Shown: positions 52,432 to 61,807 of the stretch, in pieces | Position numbering within the stretch: position 1 is the first letter of the stretch | Layout: each line of letters starts with the position of its first letter | NCBI RefSeq assembly: GCF_000949475.1 | Contig: NZ_JRHC01000006.1 | Span: 248,001 to 312,000 of the forward strand | Direction: 5' to 3' | Source of the DNA: Draconibacterium sediminis | GTDB taxonomy: Bacteria > Bacteroidota > Bacteroidia > Bacteroidales > Prolixibacteraceae | DNA length: 64,000 nt | Made by a program: the position numbers and the translations under genes | The notes under the pieces: generated by a model | The model's input: only the letters and a program-made list of their open reading frames with translations | What the model was told of the DNA's origin: nothing | Database searches by the model: none

Positions 52432-54245
52432 TTTTTACGACAGCATTTCACCCATTCAACATCGAAACTGGCTGATGATCCGGGTAATTTATCAATTACA
52501 AGACTTGAAGCATTTAACTCCAAAGGTTTATTTAAATCGTTGTTGTTCAGCTGTAAAACTTCCTGTTCATTAATTTTCCAGGTGAAAGTTGCTCCCGATT
52601 TTTCGAGCGAGAAGATATAAGCTCCCTTTTTCAGGTTATTAATTTCCAATCCTTCTGAAGCTATTTTTCCGCTTCCGTTCATGGTGTAAATTCCCAGAAT
52701 ATTTTTTGCGCCCATTTCAACCAGGTTAACACGCGGAACGTTGCTGCCATTGGCCAGGTAAAATGAACTGGCCACCTGTTTTACGGGATTAAAGAAAATT
52801 TTTGCTTCAACAATTCCATCCCCGAACTGGAAATTCTCGCCCGAACTGATCATTCCCGACGTATAGTCGAAATCAGCAGGAACAAAACCGGCTGGCATTT
52901 GCCAAACCATGCCTTCTTTGTTTTCACGTTTAACCTGAATACTTAGTTTATTACCGGTTTGTATGTTGGCACCGTTAGTGAAAACACTTAAGTCGCCCGG
53001 CATTGCATAGTTTTGCCCCAATGTTTTTGAAGCGGTTAACGAACTGGTCATCCATTTCGCGTCATCCAGTTTTTTATCGGCAAACGAATCCTCAAAAACT
53101 ACATCCCAGTTTTTGAAAAAGTCAAATTCACTGCTGTCTTTGTATTTAAAGTATTTTACAAATTCCGGTTTCTTCTTATCGGTTTCGTATTGGTTCAACT
53201 TCTGCGCATCTTCTGTTTTATCCCAGCGTTTTTTGTCTTCCAACCACGCTTTTTTCTTTTTGTAACCTTCTGATTCAATCAACTCTTTAAGTTCATTATG
53301 TCGCTTTAAATCAAACGATTCTTTAACATCAAGGTAGTTTTTGTAAAGTTTCGATTTTTCGTATTTCAATACAAAAGTCACTACAGGATCAGCCGCCAGT
53401 TTTTTATAATCCGTGTATTTTTTGTAGGCTTCGCTTTTTTCAAATTTCTTCTTGTCTTTTAAATAAGCAACCTTCTTTTTAAATTCTTCGGTGTTTACCT
53501 GCTCTTTTAATTCTTTGTAGCGAACCAGGTTATGACTTCCGCTGATTTCGTGATACAACTTCAGGTTTTTCGATTTCTCGAACTTGAAATAGTTTACAAC
53601 TGCCGAATCCTTGCTCAAACGATTAAACTCCTTCTTCTTTTCGCTATCGTTTACAGCTGCCGTTTTTAACTCCTTATATTGCTTCATTTTATCTGAAGCT
53701 TCAAATGCCTTGTGTTGTTTCAGTTTTTCCGAACCTTCCAGCTCATTATACGCTTTAATTCCGGCCGATTTTTCAAGCTTCTTTAATTCCTTTAAATGCT
53801 TCTCTTCAGCCGAACCTTTAAAAACCTGTCCTTTAATTTCCTTTTTATCTTTTTCAAAATCGCCGTCTTTCACGTATTCTTCAAGCGCATAAAAATCTGC
53901 CAGTTTCTGCGATTCTTTTTCTTTCTCATACCGAACCAGGTCTGCAGAACCTTCAACTTTAAAATAGTTCTTTATACGTGCAGCCTTTTGCAAACGCTGA
54001 AATTCCTTTAATTGCTTTTCCTCTTCGCTTCCTTTAAAACTATGTCCTTCAACCTCCTTCTTCCTTGCAGCAAATTCACTGGAAGTAACATATTTTTCCA
54101 ACTCTAAAAATGCTTTCAGCTCTTCTGAATTTTGCGTTTTTAAAAATTCAGCGTAATCGTCGGCTAATTGTTTGCGCTTTTTCTCGATTACCTCAACCGA
54201 CTTGATCTTACCTGTAAGTTGAAGTGAAAAAATTTTAAATGACAT
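52428..54245 (-). CDS. Lys/Glu repeat protein with C-terminal concanavalin-like domain
   Basis: A 605-residue protein I do not recognise as a named family. There is no signal peptide or membrane helix. Residues ~40-378 are charged helical repeats. Two long units match each other at a 73-residue offset (LEKYVTSSEFAARKKEVEGH at 49-68, LEEYVKDGDFEKDKKEIKGQ at 121-140, each followed by FKGS). A second pair is YKELKEQVNTEEFKKKVAYL and HNELKELIESEGYKKKKAWL. Residues ~380-601 look like a GH16-type concanavalin sandwich (VFEDSFADKKLDDAKWMTSS; FGDGIVEAKIFF), but the ExDxxE site is degenerate (RVNLVEM). The PAS gene is coupled to it. Confidence 0.8.
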   Translation of the reverse strand: MSFKIFSLQLTGKIKSVEVIEKKRKQLADDYAEFLKTQNSEELKAFLELEKYVTSSEFAARKKEVEGHSFKGSEEEKQLKEFQRLQKAARIKNYFKVEGSADLVRYEKEKESQKLADFYALEEYVKDGDFEKDKKEIKGQVFKGSAEEKHLKELKKLEKSAGIKAYNELEGSEKLKQHKAFEASDKMKQYKELKTAAVNDSEKKKEFNRLSKDSAVVNYFKFEKSKNLKLYHEISGSHNLVRYKELKEQVNTEEFKKKVAYLKDKKKFEKSEAYKKYTDYKKLAADPVVTFVLKYEKSKLYKNYLDVKESFDLKRHNELKELIESEGYKKKKAWLEDKKRWDKTEDAQKLNQYETDKKKPEFVKYFKYKDSSEFDFFKNWDVVFEDSFADKKLDDAKWMTSSLTASKTLGQNYAMPGDLSVFTNGANIQTGNKLSIQVKRENKEGMVWQMPAGFVPADFDYTSGMISSGENFQFGDGIVEAKIFFNPVKQVASSFYLANGSNVPRVNLVEMGAKNILGIYTMNGSGKIASEGLEINNLKKGAYIFSLEKSGATFTWKINEQEVLQLNNNDLNKPLELNASSLVIDKLPGSSASFDVEWVKCCRKK

Positions 54246-54274
54246 CTGGTTTGCTATTAGATTCGTATTTGTAT

Positions 54275-54282
54275 CAAAAATA
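54275..54282 (-). promoter_or_regulatory. Bacteroidota -7 box (TATTTTTG) for the repeat/PAS pair
   Basis: Exact TAnnTTTG on the minus strand, 30 bases before the ATG at 54245, divergent from the phosphorylase promoter. Confidence 0.4.
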
Positions 54283-54460
54283 AAAATTTAATGGGTTTTT
54301 TAGTATTAAAACGTAATAATCTGGGCAATTCTCCAAAATTTAACCTTTCTATTTAACATATGTTGGGTTTTTAACAAAATCACACAATAAAAACTGAAAC
54401 TTCGTTCTTAGCTGTTTATATGTTTTCCGCACCGTCATTGGTGTTCAACGTTATTTTAAA

Positions 54461-54468
54461 TAGATTTG
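54461..54468 (+). promoter_or_regulatory. Bacteroidota -7 box (TAGATTTG) for the phosphorylase
   Basis: Exact TAnnTTTG match, 21 bases before ATG 54490. Confidence 0.4.
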
Positions 54469-54489
54469 GTCGGACTATAAAAGCAAACA

Positions 54490-55359
54490 ATGATTAAACA
54501 CTCAGAACTAATCTTAAATAGCGATGGAAGTATATTCCATTTACATTTAAAACCTGAAAACATTGGCAGGCAAATTATTCTTGTTGGCGATCCTGCCCGC
54601 GTTGATACCATTGCCGGCTTTTTCGACAAAATAGATTTTACGGTGCAAAACCGTGAATTTAAAACGATTACCGGATTTTACAAGGAAGAGAAAATATCGG
54701 TTATTTCAACAGGAATTGGCACCGATAATATTGATATTGTATTGAATGAGCTGGATGCTCTGGTAAATATTGACCTGGAAACACGCAGTGTAAAAAAAGA
54801 ACTGAGCTCGCTTGATATTGTTCGTATAGGCACATCGGGCGGATTACAGACTGATCTTCCGGTAAACAGCTTTGTGGTTTCTGAAAAATCGATTGGGTTC
54901 GATGGTTTGCTGAATTATTACGCCAACCGCGAGCAGGTTTCCGACATGGAGTTTGAAGCGGCCTTTCGGAATCATACCCAATGGAGCAATTCGCTGGCAG
55001 CTCCTTACACCGTTGATGCCGGACAAAAGCTACTGGATAAATTTTCGGATGAGCGCTTTAAAAAAGGTGTTACCATTTCGGCACCGGGCTTTTATGCTCC
55101 GCAAGGCCGGGAATTGCGTTTGCCTTTGGCTTTCCCTCAACTGAATGAGCTGATTGAAACATTTTCATACAAACATTTGCGGATTACCAATTTCGAAATG
55201 GAAAGTTCGGCCATATATGGTTTGTCGAAACTAATGGGGCACAACGCACTTACGGTATGTTTAATTATTGCCAACCGCGTTACGCTTACCGCTAACGAAA
55301 ACTACCGCAATGAGATGAAAAAACTAATTAAAGCAGTACTCGATAATTTAAGTAATTAG
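54490..55359 (+). CDS. Nucleoside phosphorylase (uridine phosphorylase-like)
   Basis: A 289-residue enzyme of the NP-I phosphorylase fold: ILVGDPARVDTIAGFFDKI (phosphate loop), ISTGIGTDNIDIVLNELDAL, IVRIGTSGGLQTDLPVNSFV, and the ribose/base site NFEMESSAIYGLSKLMG. It cleaves nucleosides to base and ribose 1-phosphate in salvage. The text fits the uridine/hexameric branch, but base preference is not certain. It is followed 2 bases later by the SirB1-like gene. Confidence 0.9.
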   Translation: MIKHSELILNSDGSIFHLHLKPENIGRQIILVGDPARVDTIAGFFDKIDFTVQNREFKTITGFYKEEKISVISTGIGTDNIDIVLNELDALVNIDLETRSVKKELSSLDIVRIGTSGGLQTDLPVNSFVVSEKSIGFDGLLNYYANREQVSDMEFEAAFRNHTQWSNSLAAPYTVDAGQKLLDKFSDERFKKGVTISAPGFYAPQGRELRLPLAFPQLNELIETFSYKHLRITNFEMESSAIYGLSKLMGHNALTVCLIIANRVTLTANENYRNEMKKLIKAVLDNLSN

Positions 55360-55361
55360 GC

Positions 55362-56234
55362 ATGAACCAGGAAAAATTTGATGCACTAATCACCCTCCTT
55401 GATGATCCTGATGTAACCGTTTTTCAGATGGTTCAGCAGGAATTACTAAAAGAAGATGAAGAGATTATTCCGGCTTTGGAGAAAAAGTGGGAACAAAGTT
55501 TTGATGAGAACAGTCAGAACCGCATTGAAAATATCATACAAAGTCTTCAGTTTAAAAGAACTTTTAGCGGGCTGAAAAACTGGATCAATCAAGTGCAGGG
55601 AACTCAGGATCTTTTTGAAGGTTTTTGTGCAGTTGATAAATTTCAGTACCCGGATTTAAATCCGTTAAACCTGACCTTAAAGATCGAGAATCTGCGAAAA
55701 TCGATCTGGCTGGAGCTGAATAATTCTCTGACATTGCTTGAAAAGACAACCATCTTAAACCACTTTATTTTTAATTTGAATGGTTATTCGGTGAATTTAA
55801 GTAATCCCAATTCGCCACAAAACTGCTTTTTAAACCAGATACTGGACACCAAACGCGGTAATCCGGTTTCGATGAGTATTTTTTATACCATTATTGCCCG
55901 AGTCATTGAGCTTCCGGCATTCCTGGTTGATTTTCCTAAAAATCCGCTGGTAGCCATTGTTGATGCCGAACTGGCACAAAAAGTACACGGATCAACCCGC
56001 GACACCGAGGTACTTTTTTATATCAACCCTTCGAATAAAGGCTCGATTACCAGCCGTAAAGAAATTGACTACCACCTGAAAAGAAACGAATACCGGCCCA
56101 TAAGAGAATATGCCGAGCCAAAACCCGATGTTTTATTTATACAACGTTTGGTAGAATCGATGCTTGAGGCATATAATGCGGTTGGATATACCGAAAAGGA
56201 AGAAAAAATAAAACAATTGCTTAGTTTGTTTTAA
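55362..56234 (+). CDS. SirB1/transglutaminase-like protein
   Basis: A 290-residue cytoplasmic protein of the SirB1 family (transglutaminase-like, once annotated as TPR): NHFIFNLNGYSVNLSNPNSP, FLNQILDTKRGNPVSMSIFY (the typical LxxVLxxRxGxPxxLxxLY block), IARVIELPAFLVDFPKNPLV. The catalytic Cys is not obvious, as in many family members. The N-terminal ~130 residues form an HEAT-like helical part (TVFQMVQQELLKEDEEIIPA). It is cotranscribed with the phosphorylase. Function unknown. Confidence 0.82.
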   Translation: MNQEKFDALITLLDDPDVTVFQMVQQELLKEDEEIIPALEKKWEQSFDENSQNRIENIIQSLQFKRTFSGLKNWINQVQGTQDLFEGFCAVDKFQYPDLNPLNLTLKIENLRKSIWLELNNSLTLLEKTTILNHFIFNLNGYSVNLSNPNSPQNCFLNQILDTKRGNPVSMSIFYTIIARVIELPAFLVDFPKNPLVAIVDAELAQKVHGSTRDTEVLFYINPSNKGSITSRKEIDYHLKRNEYRPIREYAEPKPDVLFIQRLVESMLEAYNAVGYTEKEEKIKQLLSLF

Positions 56235-56254
56235 GGACAGCAAATTTTAGGCAT

Positions 56255-56290
56255 AAAAAAACTTCGACCGTATGGTCGAAGTTTTTTTTG
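56255..56290. terminator. Bidirectional terminator
   Basis: A 15-bp stem AAAAAAACTTCGACC / GGTCGAAGTTTTTTT with a GTAT loop. The A- and T-runs make it work in both directions, ending the SirB1-like gene on the plus strand and rny on the minus strand. Confidence 0.92.
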
Positions 56291-56310
56291 TATCTATGAA
56301 GTTGAACTTC

Positions 56311-57864
56311 TTACTTCGCGTAACTTACTGCACGGGTTTCCCGGATTACAGTAATCTTAATCTGTCCCGGATAAGTCATTTCATCCTGAATACGTTTCGA
56401 GATATCGTATGAAAGTTGTTCGGTATCCTGATCGGTTAATTTCTCCGAACCAACAATTACACGTAATTCTCTACCCGCCTGAATAGCGTATGTCTTCAAT
56501 ACTCCAGGATAAGAAAGTGCCAAATCTTCAAGGTCTTTCAATCGTTTAATGTACGATTCAACCACCTCGCGACGGGCACCCGGACGAGCACCAGAAATAG
56601 CATCACAAACCTGAACGATTGGTGCAAATAATGATTGCATTTCCACTTCGTCGTGGTGAGCACCGATGGCGTTGCAAATATCCGGTTTCTCTTTGTATTT
56701 CTCGGCCAGCTTCATACCCAGTACTGCGTGTGGCAATTCCGGCTCGTCATCCGGTACTTTACCAATATCGTGTAACAATCCGGCGCGTTTTGCTTTTTTA
56801 GGATTTAATCCCAGCTCCGATGCCATTGTAGCACATAGGTTAGCTACCTCACGCGAGTGCTGCAGCAGGTTTTGTCCGTATGATGAACGGTATTTCATTT
56901 TACCAACCAAACGAATCAATTCAGGGTGTAAACCATGAATTCCGAGGTCGATGGCAGTACGTTTACCGGTTTCAATAACTTCTTCGTCAACCTGTTTTTT
57001 CACTTTCTGCACCACTTCTTCAATACGTGCAGGGTGAATACGTCCGTCGGTTACCAGCTGGTGCAAAGCCAGGCGGGCAATCTCGCGTCGTACAGGATCG
57101 AAAGCTGAAAGCACAATTGCTTCCGGAGTATCGTCAACAACAATTTCAACACCGGTAGCTGCTTCAAGTGCACGAATGTTTCGGCCTTCACGACCAATAA
57201 TTCGTCCTTTAATTTCGTCACTTTCAATGTGGAAAATAGTAACAGCGTTTTCAATAGCCGTTTCGGTAGCCACACGTTGAATCGATTTTACAACGATCTT
57301 TTTAGCTTCCTTGTTGGCAGTCTGTTTCGCCTCTTCCATTATTTCGTTAATGTATGCAACGGCTTCTGTTTTGGCTTCTTCCTGTAACGATTCTACCAAC
57401 TGCTCTTTTGCATCATCAGCCGAAAGTCCTGAAATTTGCTCCAGTTTTTCAAGGTGTTGTCTGTGTACTTTATCAAGCTCTTCGCTTTTGTGCTCAACAC
57501 GCTGCAATTGTGTATTCAAATTCTCGCGAATAGCTTCCACTTCCCGGCGTGTAGTTTCAAATTCTTTTGTTTTGCGATTTAACTCATCGCGACGTTGATT
57601 TAAAGTTGTCTCACGTTGTTTGTACTTGTTCTCCTCCTTCGCTAACTGCGAAGTCCTTTCATTAATGTACTTTTCGTGTTCCGATTTTAACTGCAGAAAT
57701 TTTTCTTTGGCCTGCAATATTTTATCTTTTTTAATCACTTCGGCCTCGGCTTTTCCTTCGCCGATAATCCGATTCTTTTTCGCCTTCAGGGCCTTATCCC
57801 ACACCAGATAAGCTAAAGCGCCTCCCACAATAAACCCTGCGGCTACTCCTATTATTATATCCAT
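56311..57864 (-). CDS. rny: Ribonuclease Y
   Basis: A 517-residue membrane-bound endoribonuclease that starts mRNA decay. One N-terminal helix ([20 protein letters not shown]) is followed by a long coiled coil (~30-190), a KH domain ([20 protein letters not shown], ~215-275) and an HD domain with the metal motif [14 protein letters not shown] and [10 protein letters not shown]. Length and layout are standard. It is downstream of zapA, separated by a stem-loop that could limit its expression. Confidence 0.97.
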   Translation of the reverse strand: MDIIIGVAAGFIVGGALAYLVWDKALKAKKNRIIGEGKAEAEVIKKDKILQAKEKFLQLKSEHEKYINERTSQLAKEENKYKQRETTLNQRRDELNRKTKEFETTRREVEAIRENLNTQLQRVEHKSEELDKVHRQHLEKLEQISGLSADDAKEQLVESLQEEAKTEAVAYINEIMEEAKQTANKEAKKIVVKSIQRVATETAIENAVTIFHIESDEIKGRIIGREGRNIRALEAATGVEIVVDDTPEAIVLSAFDPVRREIARLALHQLVTDGRIHPARIEEVVQKVKKQVDEEVIETGKRTAIDLGIHGLHPELIRLVGKMKYRSSYGQNLLQHSREVANLCATMASELGLNPKKAKRAGLLHDIGKVPDDEPELPHAVLGMKLAEKYKEKPDICNAIGAHHDEVEMQSLFAPIVQVCDAISGARPGARREVVESYIKRLKDLEDLALSYPGVLKTYAIQAGRELRVIVGSEKLTDQDTEQLSYDISKRIQDEMTYPGQIKITVIRETRAVSYAK

Positions 57865-57883
57865 ATTTCAAATAATTAGTTAC

Positions 57884-57933
57884 TAAAAAACCCGTAATAA
57901 ACCTGGTCCTCGTTCGAACCGGCCTAATACGGG
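57884..57933 (-). terminator. Stem-loop between zapA and rny
   Basis: On the minus strand CCCGTA pairs with TACGGG around an inner hairpin (GGTTC/GGACC), followed by TTTTTT. It resembles a terminator or attenuator lying inside a likely operon. The size is too small for a 6S RNA. Confidence 0.6.
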
Positions 57934-57958
57934 CTTTGATTATTTATGTATTCAGACT

Positions 57959-58261
57959 TTATTTCTTTTCCTTTTCCTTAAGAAAATCAGAAATATCATC
58001 CTTTATATCCTTTATATCATCAACGAATTGAGAGTAATCGCGGCTTTGTTGCTCTTCGGTGTAACGCAGTGCCACCTGAAATGCAGTCATTGCCAAAATA
58101 TCCTGATTGTCGTTATCCTGAAACATCTTCCGAAATGACGAAATCGTTTCTTCAACAATCTTTGCAGCTTTTCGGTATCTCTCTTCCTCGTCGCGATTGA
58201 TGTTTAGAGGGTAAACCCGTCCATCAATCTTAATATGTATTCTAAAGTCTTTATCTTTCAA
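57959..58261 (-). CDS. zapA: Cell division protein ZapA
   Basis: A 100-residue protein that binds FtsZ filaments and bundles them. The opening FRIHIKIDGRVYPLNINRDE, EERYRKAAKIVEETISSFRK and DILAMTAFQVALRYTEEQQS match ZapA, with a C-terminal coiled coil. No ATG is available; it starts at TTG 58261. It follows a small coiled-coil gene by 4 bases, and rny lies downstream. Confidence 0.88.
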   Translation of the reverse strand: MKDKDFRIHIKIDGRVYPLNINRDEEERYRKAAKIVEETISSFRKMFQDNDNQDILAMTAFQVALRYTEEQQSRDYSQFVDDIKDIKDDISDFLKEKEKK

Positions 58262-58265
58262 AACA

Positions 58266-58559
58266 TTACCTGTTTAGTAATGCGATACATTTATCAATCT
58301 CCCGTATCAAAAAGTCAATTCTCTGTTTAGCTTCTCCGTTTTCATCCCGTTCAGATAAAATTCGGTTGGCTACTTTTAGTTGCTCATAACTCCGACCTAA
58401 TTCAACCTTTTCATGCTCCATTAATTCAATTTCCTGCTTCAGGTTCTCTACCTGTTCACTCAGCATTTTATTTTTCTGTTCCAATTCATTGTATTTTTCG
58501 AACAGTTGCTGTGTATTGCGCTTTAAATCATTAAGTAGCAAGTGATCCTCTTCGGTCAT
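58266..58559 (-). CDS. Small coiled-coil protein next to zapA
   Basis: A 97-residue protein that is nearly all heptad coiled coil (LFEKYNELEQKNKMLSEQVE; EIELMEHEKVELGRSYEQLK), ending IDFLIREIDKCIALLNR. It precedes zapA in this phylum and is coexpressed with it. By size and position it may act like ZapB as a ZapA/FtsZ partner, but the sequence alone does not prove that. Confidence 0.8.
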   Translation of the reverse strand: MTEEDHLLLNDLKRNTQQLFEKYNELEQKNKMLSEQVENLKQEIELMEHEKVELGRSYEQLKVANRILSERDENGEAKQRIDFLIREIDKCIALLNR

Positions 58560-58902
58560 TTTAGCTGCATTTCGCGAACAAAGTTAACTTTTTTTCCTGA
58601 TTGTAAAAGGAAATCAAATCGATTGCATTCTTTTTATGCTAACAAACCTATGTTAGTAGTTTGCATATGAAGAATGAAGATTACAGGACAAAGTTAAAAA
58701 CAAGACTTGCAGCCGTTATAAATTAATTAAATTTGGTGCTTCCAATTAAGCCGGATAATTCATTTGATTCGAGCAATAAACATGTTTTTCCGGGTTAATC
58801 CCGACTTTGTTGAGTTCATTTTTGACTATCGAAAATGGGAACGAAACTTTGTCGCATTGAACTGTTTGCTAAGTGGAGATAAATAATACGGATTAAACAA
58901 CG
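58560..58902. other. Intergenic stretch between zapA operon and M23 gene
   Basis: These 343 bases contain the zapA -7 box and the untraced promoter of the M23 gene. Both strands lack a supportable gene. Confidence 0.5.
58579..58586 (-). promoter_or_regulatory. Bacteroidota -7 box (TAACTTTG) for the zapA operon
   Basis: Exact TAnnTTTG on the minus strand, 20 bases before the start at 58559. Confidence 0.45.
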
Positions 58903-60600
58903 ATGAGAACATTTTTTACAACTCTTTTTCTTTTTTTGGCCTTGTTTGGGATGGCGCAACTACGCTATTACACCGATCCGATGAAGATTCCCTTACTGCT
59001 AAGTGGAAGTTTTGCAGAGCTGCGAAGCAACCATTTTCATTCGGGCATCGATATAAAAACACAGGGTACAACAGGCTTGCCGGTTTATGCTGTTGCCGAT
59101 GGAACCATTTCGCGTATTGTGGTATCGCCAACTGGTTATGGCAACGCTTTATATATCGATCATCCTAACGGAACCACCTCGGTTTACGGGCATTTAAAAG
59201 CTTTTAGTCTTGAAATTGCCAGGTATGTAAAAGATCAGCAATACAAAAAACAATCTTTTCGGGTCGACCTCCAAATTCCGTCGTATCTGTTCCCGGTTAA
59301 ACAGGACGAAGAGATTGCCAAAAGCGGGAACAGCGGAAGTTCGGGCGGGCCACACCTGCATTTCGAAATTCGTGATACCAGAACGGAAGAGCCACTAAAC
59401 CCTTTGAATTTTGGATTTCCGGTGAAAGATGATATTGCCCCAAAGATATTCTCAGTGTTGCTGGTTCCGCTCTCCGACAGTTCGCATGTGGCTTATTCGC
59501 GCACGCCAAAAAGTTACCCCGTGGTTTTTTACGAGGGCAAATACCACTTAAAAAACAATCCAATCATTCCGGCTTGGGGAGAGCTTGGTGTTGCCATACA
59601 AACCAATGACTATTTTAACGATTCCTACAACAAGTGCGGCATTAACCTGTTGCGGATGTCTTTGAATAACGAAGATCAGTTCTCGTTTACCCTCAACCGT
59701 TTTTCGTTTAACGATACGCGTTATCTGAACAGTCATATTGTATACAGCGCGTATAAAACGGAACAACGCCGTTATATAAAAACATGGATCGACCCGGGAA
59801 ACAAACTCCCAATATACACGCACAACGGTTTAGAAGGACACATAATTCCAAAGAACGAGCAAAACGGAAAAATTGAAATAGAACTGCAGGACACATACGG
59901 AAATACCTCGTTGATTGACTTTACAATTGTGGGTAAAAATGCAAGCCTTAAACCAGATTCAATAAAAGGAGAAATTTTTGACTATAACCATTTTAATCGT
60001 TTTGCAAACGATTCGGTTCGGTTGGAGATCCCGGCAGGTGCTTTGTATTCCGATTTTCGTTTTGAATACCGCACCGAAAAGGCTTCTGACTCCTTTTTCT
60101 CCGATTATCATTTCCTCCACAACAATACCGTTCCCTTACACAAAAATGCAACAATTACCATTCGCACCGACAGCCTGCCTGCACATCTGGAATCTAAAGT
60201 AGTTATGGCTTATGTTCACCCGGTAACGGGTGAATTCAGCGCTGCCGGTGGCCGTTACCAAAATGGCTGGGTTACAACAGAAACGACTAATTTAGGCGTT
60301 TATGCAGTTACGGTTGACACCATTCCGCCGGAAATAACGCCCTTAAGCATTGCCGACAATAAACTAACTGAGGCGAACCGGATTCGTTTTAAAATCAAGG
60401 ATGACCTTGCCGGCATAAATACCATTGAAGGTTTGCTCGACGAAAAATGGGCACTTTTTGAATACGATCCGAAAACAGCAACAATAACTCATTATTTCGA
60501 TAAGGAGCGATTTGAAATGGGAAAAAACCATACCTTCAAATTAACAATTACCGACTATCGAAATAACAATACAGTTTATGAAACTCAATTTTGGAAGTGA
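58903..60600 (+). CDS. M23 (LytM) family metallopeptidase
   Basis: A 565-residue secreted cell-wall peptidase. Signal peptide ends near FGMAQ. The catalytic domain comes first: HSGID with zinc ligands H46 and D50, YGHLKAF (H97), and the third-ligand motif HLHFEIRD (H151, H153). Residues ~180-565 are beta-sandwich repeats probably holding substrate or partners. The complete H/D/HxH set suggests an active endopeptidase, unlike many regulatory LytM proteins. Its stop overlaps the anmK frame region. Confidence 0.92.
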   Translation: MRTFFTTLFLFLALFGMAQLRYYTDPMKIPLLLSGSFAELRSNHFHSGIDIKTQGTTGLPVYAVADGTISRIVVSPTGYGNALYIDHPNGTTSVYGHLKAFSLEIARYVKDQQYKKQSFRVDLQIPSYLFPVKQDEEIAKSGNSGSSGGPHLHFEIRDTRTEEPLNPLNFGFPVKDDIAPKIFSVLLVPLSDSSHVAYSRTPKSYPVVFYEGKYHLKNNPIIPAWGELGVAIQTNDYFNDSYNKCGINLLRMSLNNEDQFSFTLNRFSFNDTRYLNSHIVYSAYKTEQRRYIKTWIDPGNKLPIYTHNGLEGHIIPKNEQNGKIEIELQDTYGNTSLIDFTIVGKNASLKPDSIKGEIFDYNHFNRFANDSVRLEIPAGALYSDFRFEYRTEKASDSFFSDYHFLHNNTVPLHKNATITIRTDSLPAHLESKVVMAYVHPVTGEFSAAGGRYQNGWVTTETTNLGVYAVTVDTIPPEITPLSIADNKLTEANRIRFKIKDDLAGINTIEGLLDEKWALFEYDPKTATITHYFDKERFEMGKNHTFKLTITDYRNNNTVYETQFWK

Positions 60601-60617
60601 TTAAAATTGTGAAAAAG

Positions 60618-61691
60618 ATGAAAAATTCCCGGGAAAGTAAAAATACGATTAAGGCCATTGGAATGATGTCGGGCACCTCACTCGACGGATTAGACATTGC
60701 GGCTGTTGAATTTACGGAGCACAACAATAAATGGGCGTTCAAATTGCAGGAAGCCGAAACCATTTCGTACACTCCTGAATGGAAAAAACGCCTTGAAAAA
60801 GCACATACACTTTCGGGAACAGAACTTACCCGGATAAATGCAGAATACGGGATATTCCTGAGCGAACAAGCAAACAGGTTTATTAATAAAACAAAATTCG
60901 CAGCTGATTTAATTGCATCGCACGGCCACACTGTTTTTCATCAACCCGAAAATGGTTTTACCCTGCAAATTGGCAGTGGAGCACATCTTGCAACAAAAAG
61001 CAATTGCCTTACAATTTGTGATTTCAGAACCGGGGATGTGGTACTCGGTGGCCAGGGAGCACCGCTTGTACCTATTGGCGACAGCCTGCTTTTTTCGGAA
61101 TACGATTACTGCCTTAACCTGGGTGGTTTTGCGAATATTTCGTACGATGAAAAAGGCGTTCGTTTAGCTTTTGACAACTGCCCGGTGAACATTGTTTTAA
61201 ACCCGCTGGCGGAAGAATTTGGTTTGCCCTATGATAAAAACGGCAATTTGGGCAGGAAAGGAAAAGTTGATGAAACGCTGCTGAAAAAATTAAATGCACT
61301 CTCCTACTATCACCAGCAGCCTCCAAAATCGCTGGGACGCGAATGGATCGAAGCTGATTTTCTCCCCATTCTGAATGAAACAAATTTGAATACGCAAGAC
61401 AAGATGCGCACCATTTACGAGCATATTGCCGTGCAAATAACAAAAGATTTGTCGGGTAAAGGAAAAATGCTGGTAACCGGCGGCGGTGCATTCAACTCCT
61501 TTTTAATTGAACGGATGCAGGCCTTAACCACAACCGAAATCATTCTTCCTGAACCGGATTTGATCAATTACAAAGAAGCTATCGTTTTTGCATTTATGGG
61601 CGTGCTTCGTCTTAAAGAACAGGTAAACTGTCTGTCATCGGTAACCGGGGCGCAAAAGGACAGTTGCGGCGGTGTGATCTTTTTGCCCTAA
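60618..61691 (+). CDS. anmK: Anhydro-N-acetylmuramic acid kinase
   Basis: AnmK phosphorylates and opens 1,6-anhydro-MurNAc during peptidoglycan recycling. Marks: AIGMMSGTSLDGLDIAAVEF, ASHGHTVFHQPENGFTLQIG, CDFRTGDVVLGGQGAPLVPI, NLGGFANISY, FDNCPVNIVLNPLAEEFG and VTGGGAFNSFLIERMQAL. Length is about 357, normal. ATG 60618 is preferred; TTG 60591 and GTG 60609 also fit. It follows the M23 peptidase directly, a sensible pair for wall turnover. Confidence 0.95.
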   Translation: MKNSRESKNTIKAIGMMSGTSLDGLDIAAVEFTEHNNKWAFKLQEAETISYTPEWKKRLEKAHTLSGTELTRINAEYGIFLSEQANRFINKTKFAADLIASHGHTVFHQPENGFTLQIGSGAHLATKSNCLTICDFRTGDVVLGGQGAPLVPIGDSLLFSEYDYCLNLGGFANISYDEKGVRLAFDNCPVNIVLNPLAEEFGLPYDKNGNLGRKGKVDETLLKKLNALSYYHQQPPKSLGREWIEADFLPILNETNLNTQDKMRTIYEHIAVQITKDLSGKGKMLVTGGGAFNSFLIERMQALTTTEIILPEPDLINYKEAIVFAFMGVLRLKEQVNCLSSVTGAQKDSCGGVIFLP

Positions 61692-61807
61692 ATTCGGTTT
61701 AACCCCACACAAAAGATATTCTACAGCAGGGAAATTCATTTGCAGACAAAAATCATTCTCTTGTATTTTCATTCCCTCTACCTTGCCCTCAAACTAAAAC
61801 TTTGAAT

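Noticed and set aside
52428-54245. Active GH16 glycosidase
   Set aside because: The ExDxxE catalytic motif is replaced (RVNLVEM) and no signal peptide is present.
57865-57958. Possible 6S RNA between zapA and rny
   Set aside because: The gap is only 94 bases and lacks the long bulged hairpin of 6S RNA; a terminator-like stem explains it better.
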